Origin: Azolla caroliniana
Lineage: Eukaryota > Polypodiophyta
Assembly (NCBI GenBank): GCA_043228905.1
Contig: JBHGNT010000013.1
Coordinates: forward strand, 13,454,001 to 13,518,000
DNA: 64,000 nt
Reading direction: 5' to 3'
Shown here one piece after another: positions 12,747 to 21,118 of the stretch. A program made the translations under genes and the position numbers. The notes below the pieces were generated by a model. It ran no database searches. It was given only the letters and a program-made list of their open reading frames with translations, and had not been told where the DNA came from. Positions within the stretch are counted from its first letter, which is position 1. Each line of letters starts with the position of its first letter.

Positions 12747-13342
12747 AGAATATTGTGTCTTATGCTATTATAATGTATGTATCTCTTATTGTGTGTTATG
12801 CTATTATAAGTACTTACCTTCCATTGCCCTTCAAATTTCGTGCAATACTACCCTCAATGAATGTGATGGGGGCCAACAACTTTGCAAAAGTATTTTCTCT
12901 TCGTGGCAACAGAACTCGTAGAGTTCCAATGCTCACTCTGCATTCACCACCAAAAAAAGAATATTGTGTCTTATGCTATTATAATGTATGTATGTTGTAT
13001 TGTGCCTTATACTATTATATAAGTACTTACCTTCCATCATTGCCCTTCAAATTTCTTGTATCCTTATTCTTGTTGTTGGTCACAATTACCCTTCGTGCAA
13101 TACTACTCTCTAGGAGTGTGATGGGGGCGTGTGATCTTGTCGTAGTACCATCTCTCCATGTGCTCACTCTGCATTCATCACCCAAAAAAGAATATTGTGT
13201 CTTATGCTATTATAATGTATGTATGTTTTATTGTGTCTTATGCTATTCTAAGTACTTACCTTCCATCGCCCTTCAAATTTCTTGTATCCTTATTCTTGTT
13301 GTCGGTCACAGCTACCCTTCGTGCAATACTACCCTTTGGTAG
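12747..13342. repeat. 210-231-bp tandem repeats, three copies
   Basis: Units begin with AAGAATATTGTGTCTTATGC at 12747, 12957 and 13188. Each contains TACTTACCTTCCAT, CCCTTCAAATTTC and GTGCAATACTA, and the first two end in TGCATTCA[CT]CAC. Periods are 210 and 231 bp, and the third unit is cut short at about 13342. Long open frames on the plus strand here are products of the repetition. Confidence 0.8.
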
Positions 13343-13365
13343 TATGAAGGGGGTATTGGAAGGTC

Positions 13366-13714
13366 GCTTCTACACTTCCCTTAACAACTCTTCTTTCTCG
13401 GATCTCGCGATGTCAATATGCTTTTGCATTACCTCTTTACTCTCGAGCTTCGCCATCTCTTTCCGAAGATCAGCCTCTTGCTCTTTCCGAACCTGCACTT
13501 ATGTCTGTAATGCTGCAATCTGAGCTTTGAGCCCGCGAATCTCTATAGCTTTCTCTTTGACATGGATTTGCAAAAACAAGTTATCATCCGAAAGGCGTTT
13601 ATTGAGCTCGGAGAACTTCTTCACATCTTGATCTAATGATATCATCTTGGCTTTATCTTCTTCAGACACCAAATCTGTTTTCAGGACCTTGGCCTCGAAT
13701 TCAATGAGATCCAT
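13366..13714 (-). pseudogene. coiled-coil protein fragment with one internal stop
   Basis: From an ATG at 13714 the minus strand reads 71 codons of charged, heptad-like sequence (rich in K, E, L, with SELNKRLSDDNLFL and RGLKAQIAAL). After a single TAA it continues in the same frame with KEQEADLRKEMAKLESK and SEKEELLREV to a stop near 13366. The open frame on both sides suggests a recent nonsense mutation in a coiled-coil gene fragment. No specific family was recognised. Confidence 0.5.
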
Positions 13715-13974
13715 GTCTGAGCTAAAGCACAGAGAGACAAATTTAGTGATTTGTTATGGACTCATCAATCTCAACCTTCATGTTTTAAACTATCCAATTT
13801 TTAAAATCTATGTGGTATTTGGATATCTCCAGGTATTTCTATTTATGAGAAAACAATCATTTAATAAATAGAAATGTATATGGCGATGGAAATGCATGGT
13901 AAATTAACTTTGCATTTAATAAAAAGCTTTAATAAATATAAATAATTATGGCGACAAATATGCACTTAATAAAT

Positions 13975-14672
13975 AACTTTGCATTTCCAGTAAAAAAGAA
14001 GAGAACCATAGATTTCAACAGAAATGCATGGTAAATTAGCTCTAAATTACATATCACAAGATTTAAAATATTGCATAATGCCCCTTCTAAACGTTTCTTG
14101 CAGTCCGCCATTATCATCATCTAAGATTCAACTTAACACATTTTGTTGGGGATAAAACACAGATATTCCAGCAAGATACAGGATTCTAGCTCAGATTCAA
14201 GACAGGACACTCACATTGGAAGAAGAAAATGTTGGCATGAAGGAAGGGGATGCATAAGAAATAAGAAGAAATACTTCTGAAATAAAAAGAAACAATGTAT
14301 CTGAAAAAAGAAGAAAATGCCTCAGAAAATGAAGATGGATATGCATGCCATGGAAATTGAGGTCACAAAAAACTGCCTATTTTGGCATATATAGACAATG
14401 CAACTTCCAAGTGAGATACGATCATTTTTTAGCAGAAATCGGAAATATGATCCACCTGCCATGGAAGCTGAAGTGTAATCTTCCTGATAACACCTATGTT
14501 AGCTTTGCATTTCTAGTAAAAAAGAAGAGAACCATGGATTTCGACGAAAACGCATTGTAAATGAGCTCAAGATTACTTATAAGATGATTTACAATATTGG
14601 CTGATGCTCCTTCTATGTGTTTCTTGCAGTCCGCCATCATCATCTAAAATTCAGCTTAACACATTTTGCTGC
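13975..14672. repeat. 523-bp tandem repeat array, left part
   Basis: A partial unit from about 13975 and a full unit with anchor GATACAGGATTCTAGC at 14175. The array is interrupted at 14678 by the Copia insertion and resumes at 21119. Subtracting the 6446-bp insertion (element plus duplicated target) gives 523 bp to the next anchor, exactly the period of the right part. Confidence 0.85.
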
Positions 14673-14677
14673 GTATA
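14673..14677. repeat. target-site duplication GTATA (left)
   Basis: Five bases directly before the left LTR, identical to 21119-21123 after the right LTR. Confidence 0.9.
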
Positions 14678-15072
14678 TGTAAAGAATCAAGAGATGGATT
14701 CTTGTGAAGCGGAAGAGATATGAGTTATATGTGTGTGTATGAGAGAGAGAGTGAGAGTGAGAGAGACAAGGAATAAGACACAGAGAATACGCAAGGTAAG
14801 AGTATATTAACAAAGGAGAAAGACTCAACATCATACAAGGTAGGAGGAGGGTGCTTTATATAGTCACCCTCTCTCTTCATTAACTACAAGACTCATGGAG
14901 CATGGGGAATGTGAAAGCTCATAAGTTATGTGTCATAGAATATGATTCTATGACTCATACTAAATGCTAGAATACAAAGTGGTCACTTAATGGTGACTCT
15001 TGACCGTTGGAGTGTCTATTCACTCTCAAGGTGAGTTCACACACTAGACCAAGTTGAGCTTGATTCTCAACA
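14678..15072 (-). repeat. 3' LTR of Copia A
   Basis: 395 bp. On the minus strand it begins TGTTGAGAATC and ends GATTCTTTACA (TG..CA). It contains a GA-rich tract at about 14743-14765. It is very similar to 20724-21118. Confidence 0.92.
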
Positions 15073-15324
15073 TGCCCCCTCAAGCTCAAGTCGGGTCGGT
15101 TTTAGACGGTATCCAAAATACGCTTCGACTCGCGTCGATTCACATTTATGCGGAGTTGTGGAATCCGTGCTCTAGCTTGTGTTGTGCGTAGTTATGAAGT
15201 CTGTGCTTCCACTTGCGTGCGTAGTTGCGAAGTCTGTGCTTCGGCTTGCATCTTTCTTCGCGGCTTTGCGCGGTAGATCGGCTCTTCGCGGTTTCTTTGC
15301 GTGGTTGCGGAATCTACGCGTTAT

Positions 15325-15662
15325 TGCATAGTGTCTTCAGTACTCCCCCTCAAGCTTGGCAAGTCAGGGATCGTCAATCCGAGATCGGTCATGAATTGTC
15401 ATAGCTTGTCGGCTCCTAAGGCTTTAGTGAAGATGGCGGCTGTTTGAAGATTGGTGTTAATGTGTTGGATGAAGTGATAGTGCACTTCGATGAATGCGCT
15501 CTCGGATGAAGTGATAGTGCACTTCGATGTGCTTTGTCTGTGCGTGGAACACTGGGTTCCGAGCCAGATAGATACTGCTCATGTTGTCGCAGTAAAGGGA
15601 GGTCGGATCCTTGATGGGTATGCCCAGATCCTTCAAAATCCTCGTGAGCCATACGGCTTCAC
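15325..15662 (-). pseudogene. Copia A RNase H C-terminal part
   Basis: The minus strand reads CEAVWLTRILKDLG, then YCDNMSSIYLARNPVFH and a KHIEVHYH motif, the classic end of Copia RNase H. A 36-bp (12-codon) direct duplication lies at 15468-15539, with copies starting at 15468 and 15504. It repeats the IEVHYHFI segment in frame. A TGA interrupts the tail near 15400. The upstream half of this domain is on the far side of the nested element, at 19172. Confidence 0.8.
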
Positions 15663-15666
15663 ACGC
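15663..15666. repeat. target-site duplication ACGC (left) of nested element
   Basis: ACGC precedes the left LTR and recurs at 19168-19171. Removing the element plus one copy restores the Copia RNase H reading frame, which confirms the boundaries. Confidence 0.85.
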
Positions 15667-16374
15667 TGTCGTGCCTTTCGGCTCCGGATCGTTGCGTGAG
15701 TCGGGTGGGAACCGCTGGGGTTTTGGACTAGGAGGAAGAGGAATAATTTAAGGCGATTTTAATTATGTATAGATTATTAGAAGCTTGTGAATCCCACAAG
15801 TATTACGTTAATCAATATTTATGTAAGAATATGAATTTAGATTGAAAGAGATAGGTTATATAAAACTTCGTGAATCCCACGATTATATTAATTGGTGTTT
15901 TTAGGAAATATATCCAATTTCCCAAATATTTTTCACACACAATTACATTGTGCTTCCCATCCTTATGTAGTGATGAGGAAGTCTTAGTAATCCATGCTTT
16001 TTCTCTAACTATAGACCCCATGCTTTTCCTATAGATAGACTATATGCTTTATCTAAAGTGATCATGCTTTTTCTAACTTGTGCGTTTTTTATCATGCACG
16101 CTAGATGTGTATGTGTAGCTTTTTCTTTTGTTATGCGTTTTTCTAATGTTTATCCTAGCGTGAATTTACCTTTCTATGTGGGACATCTATGCTTTAACAC
16201 TAATGAAATGCTAGTGTAATGGTAAGACATTACATTATTAACATGGAGGTGCAAGGTTCGAATCTTGCCCTATGCATGTTCCATTTATTTTGCTATTTTC
16301 TTCTATTTCTTCATTTTTTATTGAATCTAATACTATATACGTTTTTCACGTAGTGTACAAAATACACTACGACA
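15667..16374 (-). repeat. 3' LTR of nested gag-only element (708 bp)
   Basis: From 15889 to 16374 it differs from the other LTR by only about two changes. Between roughly 15735 and 15885 the two LTRs are strongly diverged. It carries two short hairpins at 15784-15800 and 15868-15882, and a tRNA-like A/B box pair at 16212-16265. Confidence 0.88.
16212..16265 (+). promoter_or_regulatory. Pol III-type A and B box pair inside LTR (tRNA-like)
   Basis: TAGTGTAATGG at 16212-16222 fits the A-box consensus TRGYNNANNGG. GGTTCGAATCT at 16255-16265 fits the B box closely. Spacing is 32 bp between boxes. Flanking bases form a T-arm-like stem (GCAAG/CTTGC). The boxes run opposite to the element's Gag. The same pair is at 19005-19058 in the other LTR. 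It may be a SINE head captured by the LTR. Confidence 0.55.
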
Positions 16375-18421
16375 CTCGCCCCCTCCAAACCCGCACATCC
16401 TCCGGTATGTGCCGAAGTTGTTGGTGTTTGTTAGTCTCCTCCGTCCGGTCTCTACCCGATTGGTTTCGTTGCCGGCTCGTAGTACCCTCGACTTCTCTTG
16501 TTATGTTGACTTTGTCTCTCCATTTGGAGCACATCCATTCTTTCCACCCGAACCATTGTCGACATCCGATCCACCATAGTCTTCGTTCGCTTTTTGCATG
16601 GCCCGCTTGGTCCTTGTCATCCGCGGTAGTATCTTTTCTTGCCCTTTTTCTTTTCTTCATCAATCTCGACTTCTTTTCGGATTTTCGGTTTAGTCGGATT
16701 AGCTTACTTCCGATTCGGTCTCGTCGGATCGTCTTTCGTTTAGTTCGGCTTCCTTTCCGATTTGTATTCGGTCGATCCGGACTCGGTTGATCGGTTTTTA
16801 CCGATTCAGTGCTCTTTCGGGTCGGTTTCTTTTCTTTTCTTTTCGTCCGGATTTGCTTTCTTTTCTTCGTTTTCACCTGCCTTGTCCGGTTCGACTTTCG
16901 GCACTTCTTTCCGTTGTTCGCCACGTAGGTCCTCCGATATGTGCTCGTTGTTCGGTCCTCGTGTGGTTGTAATGCATGCTTCTTTTCTCGCCGTAGCGCG
17001 TGCTTCTTTATTCGCCATAACAAGCGTTTCTTTATTCGCCGTAGAGCGTGCTCTGTATTACGCGCTTCTCCCGTCGTAGACCCGACCTCCGCATTGTCGC
17101 ACTTTCTTTTAGATTGGAATTTCGGATGTATCATTTTCCATCCGAACCGACTTCCGACTTTACCTTCCTCGCCGCCATCTCCCGTCTCTCCGGTCTCACG
17201 TTGGTTCTCGGACACAACCGCCGAAGTCTCTAGATATTGTTGGCATGAATCCTCGGTATTACCTTCTTTCGTAGTTTCACCCTTAGCATTCTTCTCGGCT
17301 ATCTCTTCATCGTATTCGTCGGCTTCGACATTCGTTTTCTCTCCGCCACCTTCCGTCTCTTCGGTCTCACGTTGCCTTTCGATCGCAACCGCCGGAGTCT
17401 CTGGAATCAGTGGTGGGGAAGTCTCGATATGGCAATCCGCCATTGATTTGTCCATAGCCACCTCCGATTCGATTTCGTCTTTTGTGGCTACCTCCTTAAT
17501 CACATCCGCTTCACACTCTTTAACTGCATCAATTATGCAAACATCTATTATGCTTACCCCTTTTTGACCCGATGTCTCGGGCACTTGTATCCCGAAATTT
17601 CCTTCTACACTTGAATTATCGGCCTTATCCTTCGCCATCGTTCTTTCACAAGACGAGTGGGTGTCTTGTTCCACTCTTTCTCCCGTGGTACCATCATGTT
17701 GTATTTCGGCCTTCATATTGGCTTCATCGTTTTTCCTCAATCGACCATCCTTCATGGGCCATGTCGTTGTTGACGAGATTCTCAGCTTCCTTTCATCATG
17801 TCTTCGGCATACCCTTTCGACTTTGGCCCAATCTTCGGTAAGACCATTTGTACCTTCATCGTCTTCGAGTTCGATCCCGATGTCCATCCTTTCTTTTCGA
17901 TCGATCGATTTTACGAACATTAGGACTTTATCCTCTCCCACCAATCGTTGTTCTCGCTCCAAGAGTCGAGCAAAACGATGCTCGAACTCTAGGAACGCTT
18001 GCGTTGCACTTCGGTGAGTCTTCTCCGACGCCACCCATTCGTCGAATTCTCGTCGATCTCGTCCCGTCCATCTCTCATAGTCATATGCCTCCCGTAAAGC
18101 TTCTTCAAATGACCCCCATGTCGAGTTTTGTTGCCGTATCTTGTGGATTCTCTCTTGTAGCTCATCCGTGGCCACCCGATTGAAGGATGCCACTTGCAAT
18201 CCTTCCGGTATCCCACATCGTATCATCTCTGCCTTGTAGTCATGTAGATAGCGTGACAGATCGTTTCCGTTGAATTGTCCGTTTCGTTGTACGAGCCGCT
18301 TTACTACCGCCGTGATCTCCGACATCGCTCGTTGTTCTTGTAGCATCCGCTCGAACATCATCATCATCGTTATGCTCATTGCCTCTTGTTGATTCTCCAT
18401 CTCCTTGCCACCCGCCTTCAC
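16367..18421 (-). CDS. Gag-like polyprotein of nested LTR element (684 aa)
   Basis: A single uninterrupted frame of 684 codons. Residues ~40-200 contain a charged helical region with WGSFEEALREAYDYERW and FLEFEHRFARLLEREQ, typical of plant retrotransposon gag domains. Residues ~240-420 are acidic, while residues ~470-640 are extremely Lys/Arg-rich, consistent with RNA binding without a CCHC knuckle. The ORF crosses the purine tract and ends at a TAG within the first 8 bases of the 3' LTR, so the LTR supplies its stop. By family it would form virus-like particles and package RNA. Intactness suggests recent activity or selection. Confidence 0.75.
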   Translation of the reverse strand: MKAGGKEMENQQEAMSITMMMMFERMLQEQRAMSEITAVVKRLVQRNGQFNGNDLSRYLHDYKAEMIRCGIPEGLQVASFNRVATDELQERIHKIRQQNSTWGSFEEALREAYDYERWTGRDRREFDEWVASEKTHRSATQAFLEFEHRFARLLEREQRLVGEDKVLMFVKSIDRKERMDIGIELEDDEGTNGLTEDWAKVERVCRRHDERKLRISSTTTWPMKDGRLRKNDEANMKAEIQHDGTTGERVEQDTHSSCERTMAKDKADNSSVEGNFGIQVPETSGQKGVSIIDVCIIDAVKECEADVIKEVATKDEIESEVAMDKSMADCHIETSPPLIPETPAVAIERQRETEETEGGGEKTNVEADEYDEEIAEKNAKGETTKEGNTEDSCQQYLETSAVVSENQRETGETGDGGEEGKVGSRFGWKMIHPKFQSKRKCDNAEVGSTTGEARNTEHALRRIKKRLLWRIKKHALRREKKHALQPHEDRTTSTYRRTYVANNGKKCRKSNRTRQVKTKKRKQIRTKRKEKKPTRKSTESVKTDQPSPDRPNTNRKGSRTKRKTIRRDRIGSKLIRLNRKSEKKSRLMKKRKRARKDTTADDKDQAGHAKSERRLWWIGCRQWFGWKEWMCSKWRDKVNITREVEGTTSRQRNQSGRDRTEETNKHQQLRHIPEDVRVWRGRVS

Positions 18422-18438
18422 GTCGGGTTCACCAACTG

Positions 18439-19167
18439 TGCCGTGCCTTTCGGCTCCGGATCGTTGCGTGAGTCGGGTGGGAACCGCTGGGGTTTTGGAC
18501 TAGGAAGAGGAGAGTTTTAAGGCTAATAAGAATATAAATATGTTGTAAGAAAGAGTTATAGCAAACTCGTGAATCCCACGAGTGTATTGTATTTGATTAA
18601 TCAATATGAATATAAGAATATAAATTTGGGTTGAAAGAGAATGATATAGAATCCTCGTGAATCCCACGAGTATAGTTTATTAATTGGTGTTTTTTAGGAA
18701 ATATATCCAATTTCCCAAATATTTTTCACACACAATTACATTGTGCTTCCCATCCTTATGTAGTGATGAGGAAGTCTTAGTAATCCATGCTTTTTCTCTA
18801 ACTATAGACCCCATGCTTTTCCTATAGATAGACTATATGCTTTATCTAAAGTGATCATGCTTTTTCTAACTTGTGCGTTTTTTATCATGCACGCTAGATG
18901 TGTATGTGTAGCTTTTTCTTTTGTTATGCGTTTTTCTAATGTTTATCCTAGCGTGAATTTACCTTTCTATGTGGGACATCTATGCTTTAACACCAATGAA
19001 ATGCTAGTGTAATGGTAAGACATTACATTATTAACATGGAGGTGCAAGGTTCGAATCTTGCCCTATGCATGTTCCATTTATTTTGCTATTTTCTTCTATT
19101 TCTTCATTTTTTATTGAATCTAATACTATATACGTTTTTCACGTAGTGTACAAAATACACTACGACA
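18439..19167 (-). repeat. 5' LTR of nested gag-only element (729 bp)
   Basis: Ends in TACGACA before the TSD. It carries hairpins CTCGTG-AATCC-CACGAG at 18566-18582 and 18654-18670. The last 487 bp match the other LTR almost exactly. Confidence 0.88.
19005..19058 (+). promoter_or_regulatory. Pol III-type A and B box pair inside LTR (second copy)
   Basis: A box at 19005-19015 and B box at 19048-19058, identical to the pair in the other LTR. Confidence 0.55.
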
Positions 19168-19171
19168 ACGC
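19168..19171. repeat. target-site duplication ACGC (right) of nested element
   Basis: Matches 15663-15666. Confidence 0.85.
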
Positions 19172-20675
19172 AGCTACGACTGCACCCCTGTATTCTGCCT
19201 CTGTACTCGAAAGAGCGATGGTAGGTTGCTTCTTGCTACTCTAGGATATTGCTTCGCTGCCGAGGGAGAAAACAAATCCGGAGGTTGACCTTCTATCGGC
19301 TTTGTAGCCGGCCCAATCGGCGTTTGTGTACCCCTTGAGTCGTATTGGCATCGTGGTCTTGTAGAGGATGCCGCAATCCATTGTGCCGCAATCCATTGTG
19401 CCGCAATCCATTGTGCCGCAATCCATTGTGCCGCTCACGTATCGTAGAACTCGCTTAGCGCAATCCAAGTGAGTATCACACGGTGTTTGCATGAATTGGC
19501 TAAGGAGACCAACCGGATAACTGAGATCGGGTCGAGTGATCGTGAGGTAGATGAGACTCCCGATGAGTTGTCGATACTGAGTCGGTTCACACGCTTTGGT
19601 GCCGGAGTTCGCATCTAGTTTGAGATTGTGATCGAACGGAGTTGCTGCGGATTTGCACTCAGCCATTCCGAACTTGTATAACAAGTTGAGGATGTAGTGC
19701 CGTTGAGAGATCATGATTCTGGCCGGAGTCTGAATTACCTCGATGCCGAGGAAGTAGTGGAGCTCCTTCATGTCCGTCATCTCGAACTTGTAGGAAAGGA
19801 GGGATTTGACCTTATTGATTTCGACGAGGTGCTCACCTCCAATGACTAGGTCATCCACATATAAGATGATGACGATCGGACTTGCGGGAGGGAGTTGTCT
19901 GATTTTGACATACGGAAGCCGATTTGATGAAGATAATGCGTTATCTTCGAATACCAAGCACGCGATGCTTGCTTGAGGCCGTAGAGTGGCTTCTTGAGTC
20001 GGCATACAACTTTCGGATGGGTGCTCGAGTTGAAGCCGGGTGGTTGTATCATGTACACCTCCTCTTCTAATTCGCCTTGTAGAAAGGCGTTCTTGACGTC
20101 CATTTGATGGAGGTGCCACCCTTTCACCGCGGCAAGTGCAATTACAGTCCATACGGTCGTCATCTTTGCCACCGGGGCAAACGTCTCCTCGTAGTCAACT
20201 CCGTGCATTTGGGCGTAGCCTTTCGCTACGAGTCGCGCTTTGTAGCGGTTGACAGAACCGTTGATGTTGTGCTTCACTTTGTAAATCCATCTGCATCCGA
20301 TCGCCTTTTTGTGTGGTGAGGTGGGAACGAGATCCCATGTCTCGTTCTTGCGTAGTGCCTGCATCTCCTCGTTCATGGCTTCGATCCATCGCGGATCCTT
20401 GGCTGCTTTGGAAAAAGTTTCTGGCTTGCGTACTATCGCCACCTTCATCATAAAGGCGTAATGGTACGCCATATAATCGTTGTAGCCGAATCAGCTTACG
20501 GGGTTCTTTGCACGGGTGGAGCAACAGAGCTTTTCATTTGCAGAGATGAGGGCTTTCTTAGCTCCGATTGGTACATCCAAGCCGCCGAACTCACTGTCGA
20601 GTGAGTGAGTCGACTCATCGTCGTTGAAGCAATCGTCTGCGTATTCCGCCATTTTCGCCTTGCCTTTGTCCATCT
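19172..20675 (-). pseudogene. Copia A reverse transcriptase / RNase H (broken pol)
   Basis: The minus strand encodes the Copia RVT_2 domain: WIEAMNEEMQAL and RWIYKVKHN, then RYKARLVAKGYAQ, MDVKNAFLQGELEEEVYM and LYGLKQASRAWY in the frame 20472-19846. After a frameshift near 19900 it continues with the catalytic YVDDLVIGG, YFLGIEV and RQLIGSLIYL in the frame ending 19241, then RNase H TEAEYRGA. A 15-bp unit (CATTGTGCCGCAATC) is repeated four times at about 19379-19435, adding repeated CGTMD residues in frame. A short leader ORF from about 20673 to 20510 precedes RT where gag to integrase should be, with a stop between them. Confidence 0.88.
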
Positions 20676-20702
20676 TCGGGCTAGGCCATGATGTACTTTG
20701 AT

Positions 20703-20723
20703 CACTCAAAGGCTCGGATACCA
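20703..20723 (-). other. primer-binding site of Copia A
   Basis: Directly inside the 5' LTR the minus strand reads TGGTATCCGAGCC. It differs in one position from the usual initiator tRNA-Met complement TGGTATCAGAGCC. Confidence 0.8.
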
Positions 20724-21118
20724 TGTAAAGAATCAAGAGATGGATTCTTGTGAAGCGGAAGAGATATGAGTTATGTGTGTGTATGAGAGAGAGAGAGAGT
20801 GTGTGTGAGACACAAGGAATAAGACACAGAGAGTACTTAAGGTAAGAGTATATTAACAAAGGAGAAAGACTCAACATCATACAAGGTGGGAGGAGGGTGC
20901 TTTATATAGTCAATCTCTCTCTTCATTAACTACAAGACTCATGGAGCATGGGGAATGTGAAAGCTCATAAGTTATGTGTCATAGAATATGATTCTATGAC
21001 TCATACTAAATGCTAGAATACAAAGTGGTCACTTAATGGTAATTCTTGACCTTTGGAGTGTCTATTCACTATCAAGGTGAGTTCACACACTAGACCAAGT
21101 TGAGCTTGATTCTCAATA
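20724..21118 (-). repeat. 5' LTR of Copia A
   Basis: 395 bp and colinear with 14678-15072. The terminal CA on the plus strand has mutated to TA at 21117-21118. Confidence 0.92.

Larger units (their letters stand above)
15667..19167 (-). mobile_element. non-autonomous gag-only LTR element (TR-GAG-like), nested in Copia A
   Basis: A 3501-bp element with LTRs of 708 and 729 bp and a 4-bp TSD (ACGC). On the minus strand LTRs begin TGTCGTAGTG and end in ACGRCA. The only long frame is one 684-codon Gag-like ORF filling the internal region. No protease, RT, RNase H or integrase is present. The purine tract GGAGGGGGCGAG abuts the 3' LTR. A candidate PBS, TGGTGAACCCGACGTGA, starts a few bases after the 5' LTR; I did not assign its tRNA. 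This fits terminal-repeat retrotransposons with a GAG domain, mobilised in trans by an autonomous relative. Confidence 0.85.
14678..21118 (-). mobile_element. Copia LTR retrotransposon A, internally deleted and disrupted by a nested element
   Basis: The 6441-bp element is bounded by 395-bp LTRs and a perfect 5-bp TSD (GTATA). Coding is on the minus strand. The primer-binding site TGGTATCCGAGCC lies next to the right LTR (its 5' LTR) and resembles the initiator tRNA-Met complement. The purine tract TGAGGGGGCA abuts the left LTR. Reverse transcriptase begins about 250 bp after the PBS, so gag, protease and integrase are lost. A 3501-bp gag-only LTR element (15667-19167) is inserted in RNase H. 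Without that insertion the element was about 2.9 kb. Confidence 0.92.

Noticed and set aside
12755-13523. Long plus-strand frames of 195 and 121 codons
   Set aside because: They fall in 210-231-bp tandem repeats and repeat the same residues with no domain; the opposite strand has the better coding signal at 13366-13714.
16272-18183. Several plus-strand frames of 60-208 codons
   Set aside because: Shadows of the intact 684-codon Gag frame on the minus strand; the Ser/Arg/Phe-rich content reflects its Lys/Arg/Glu codons.
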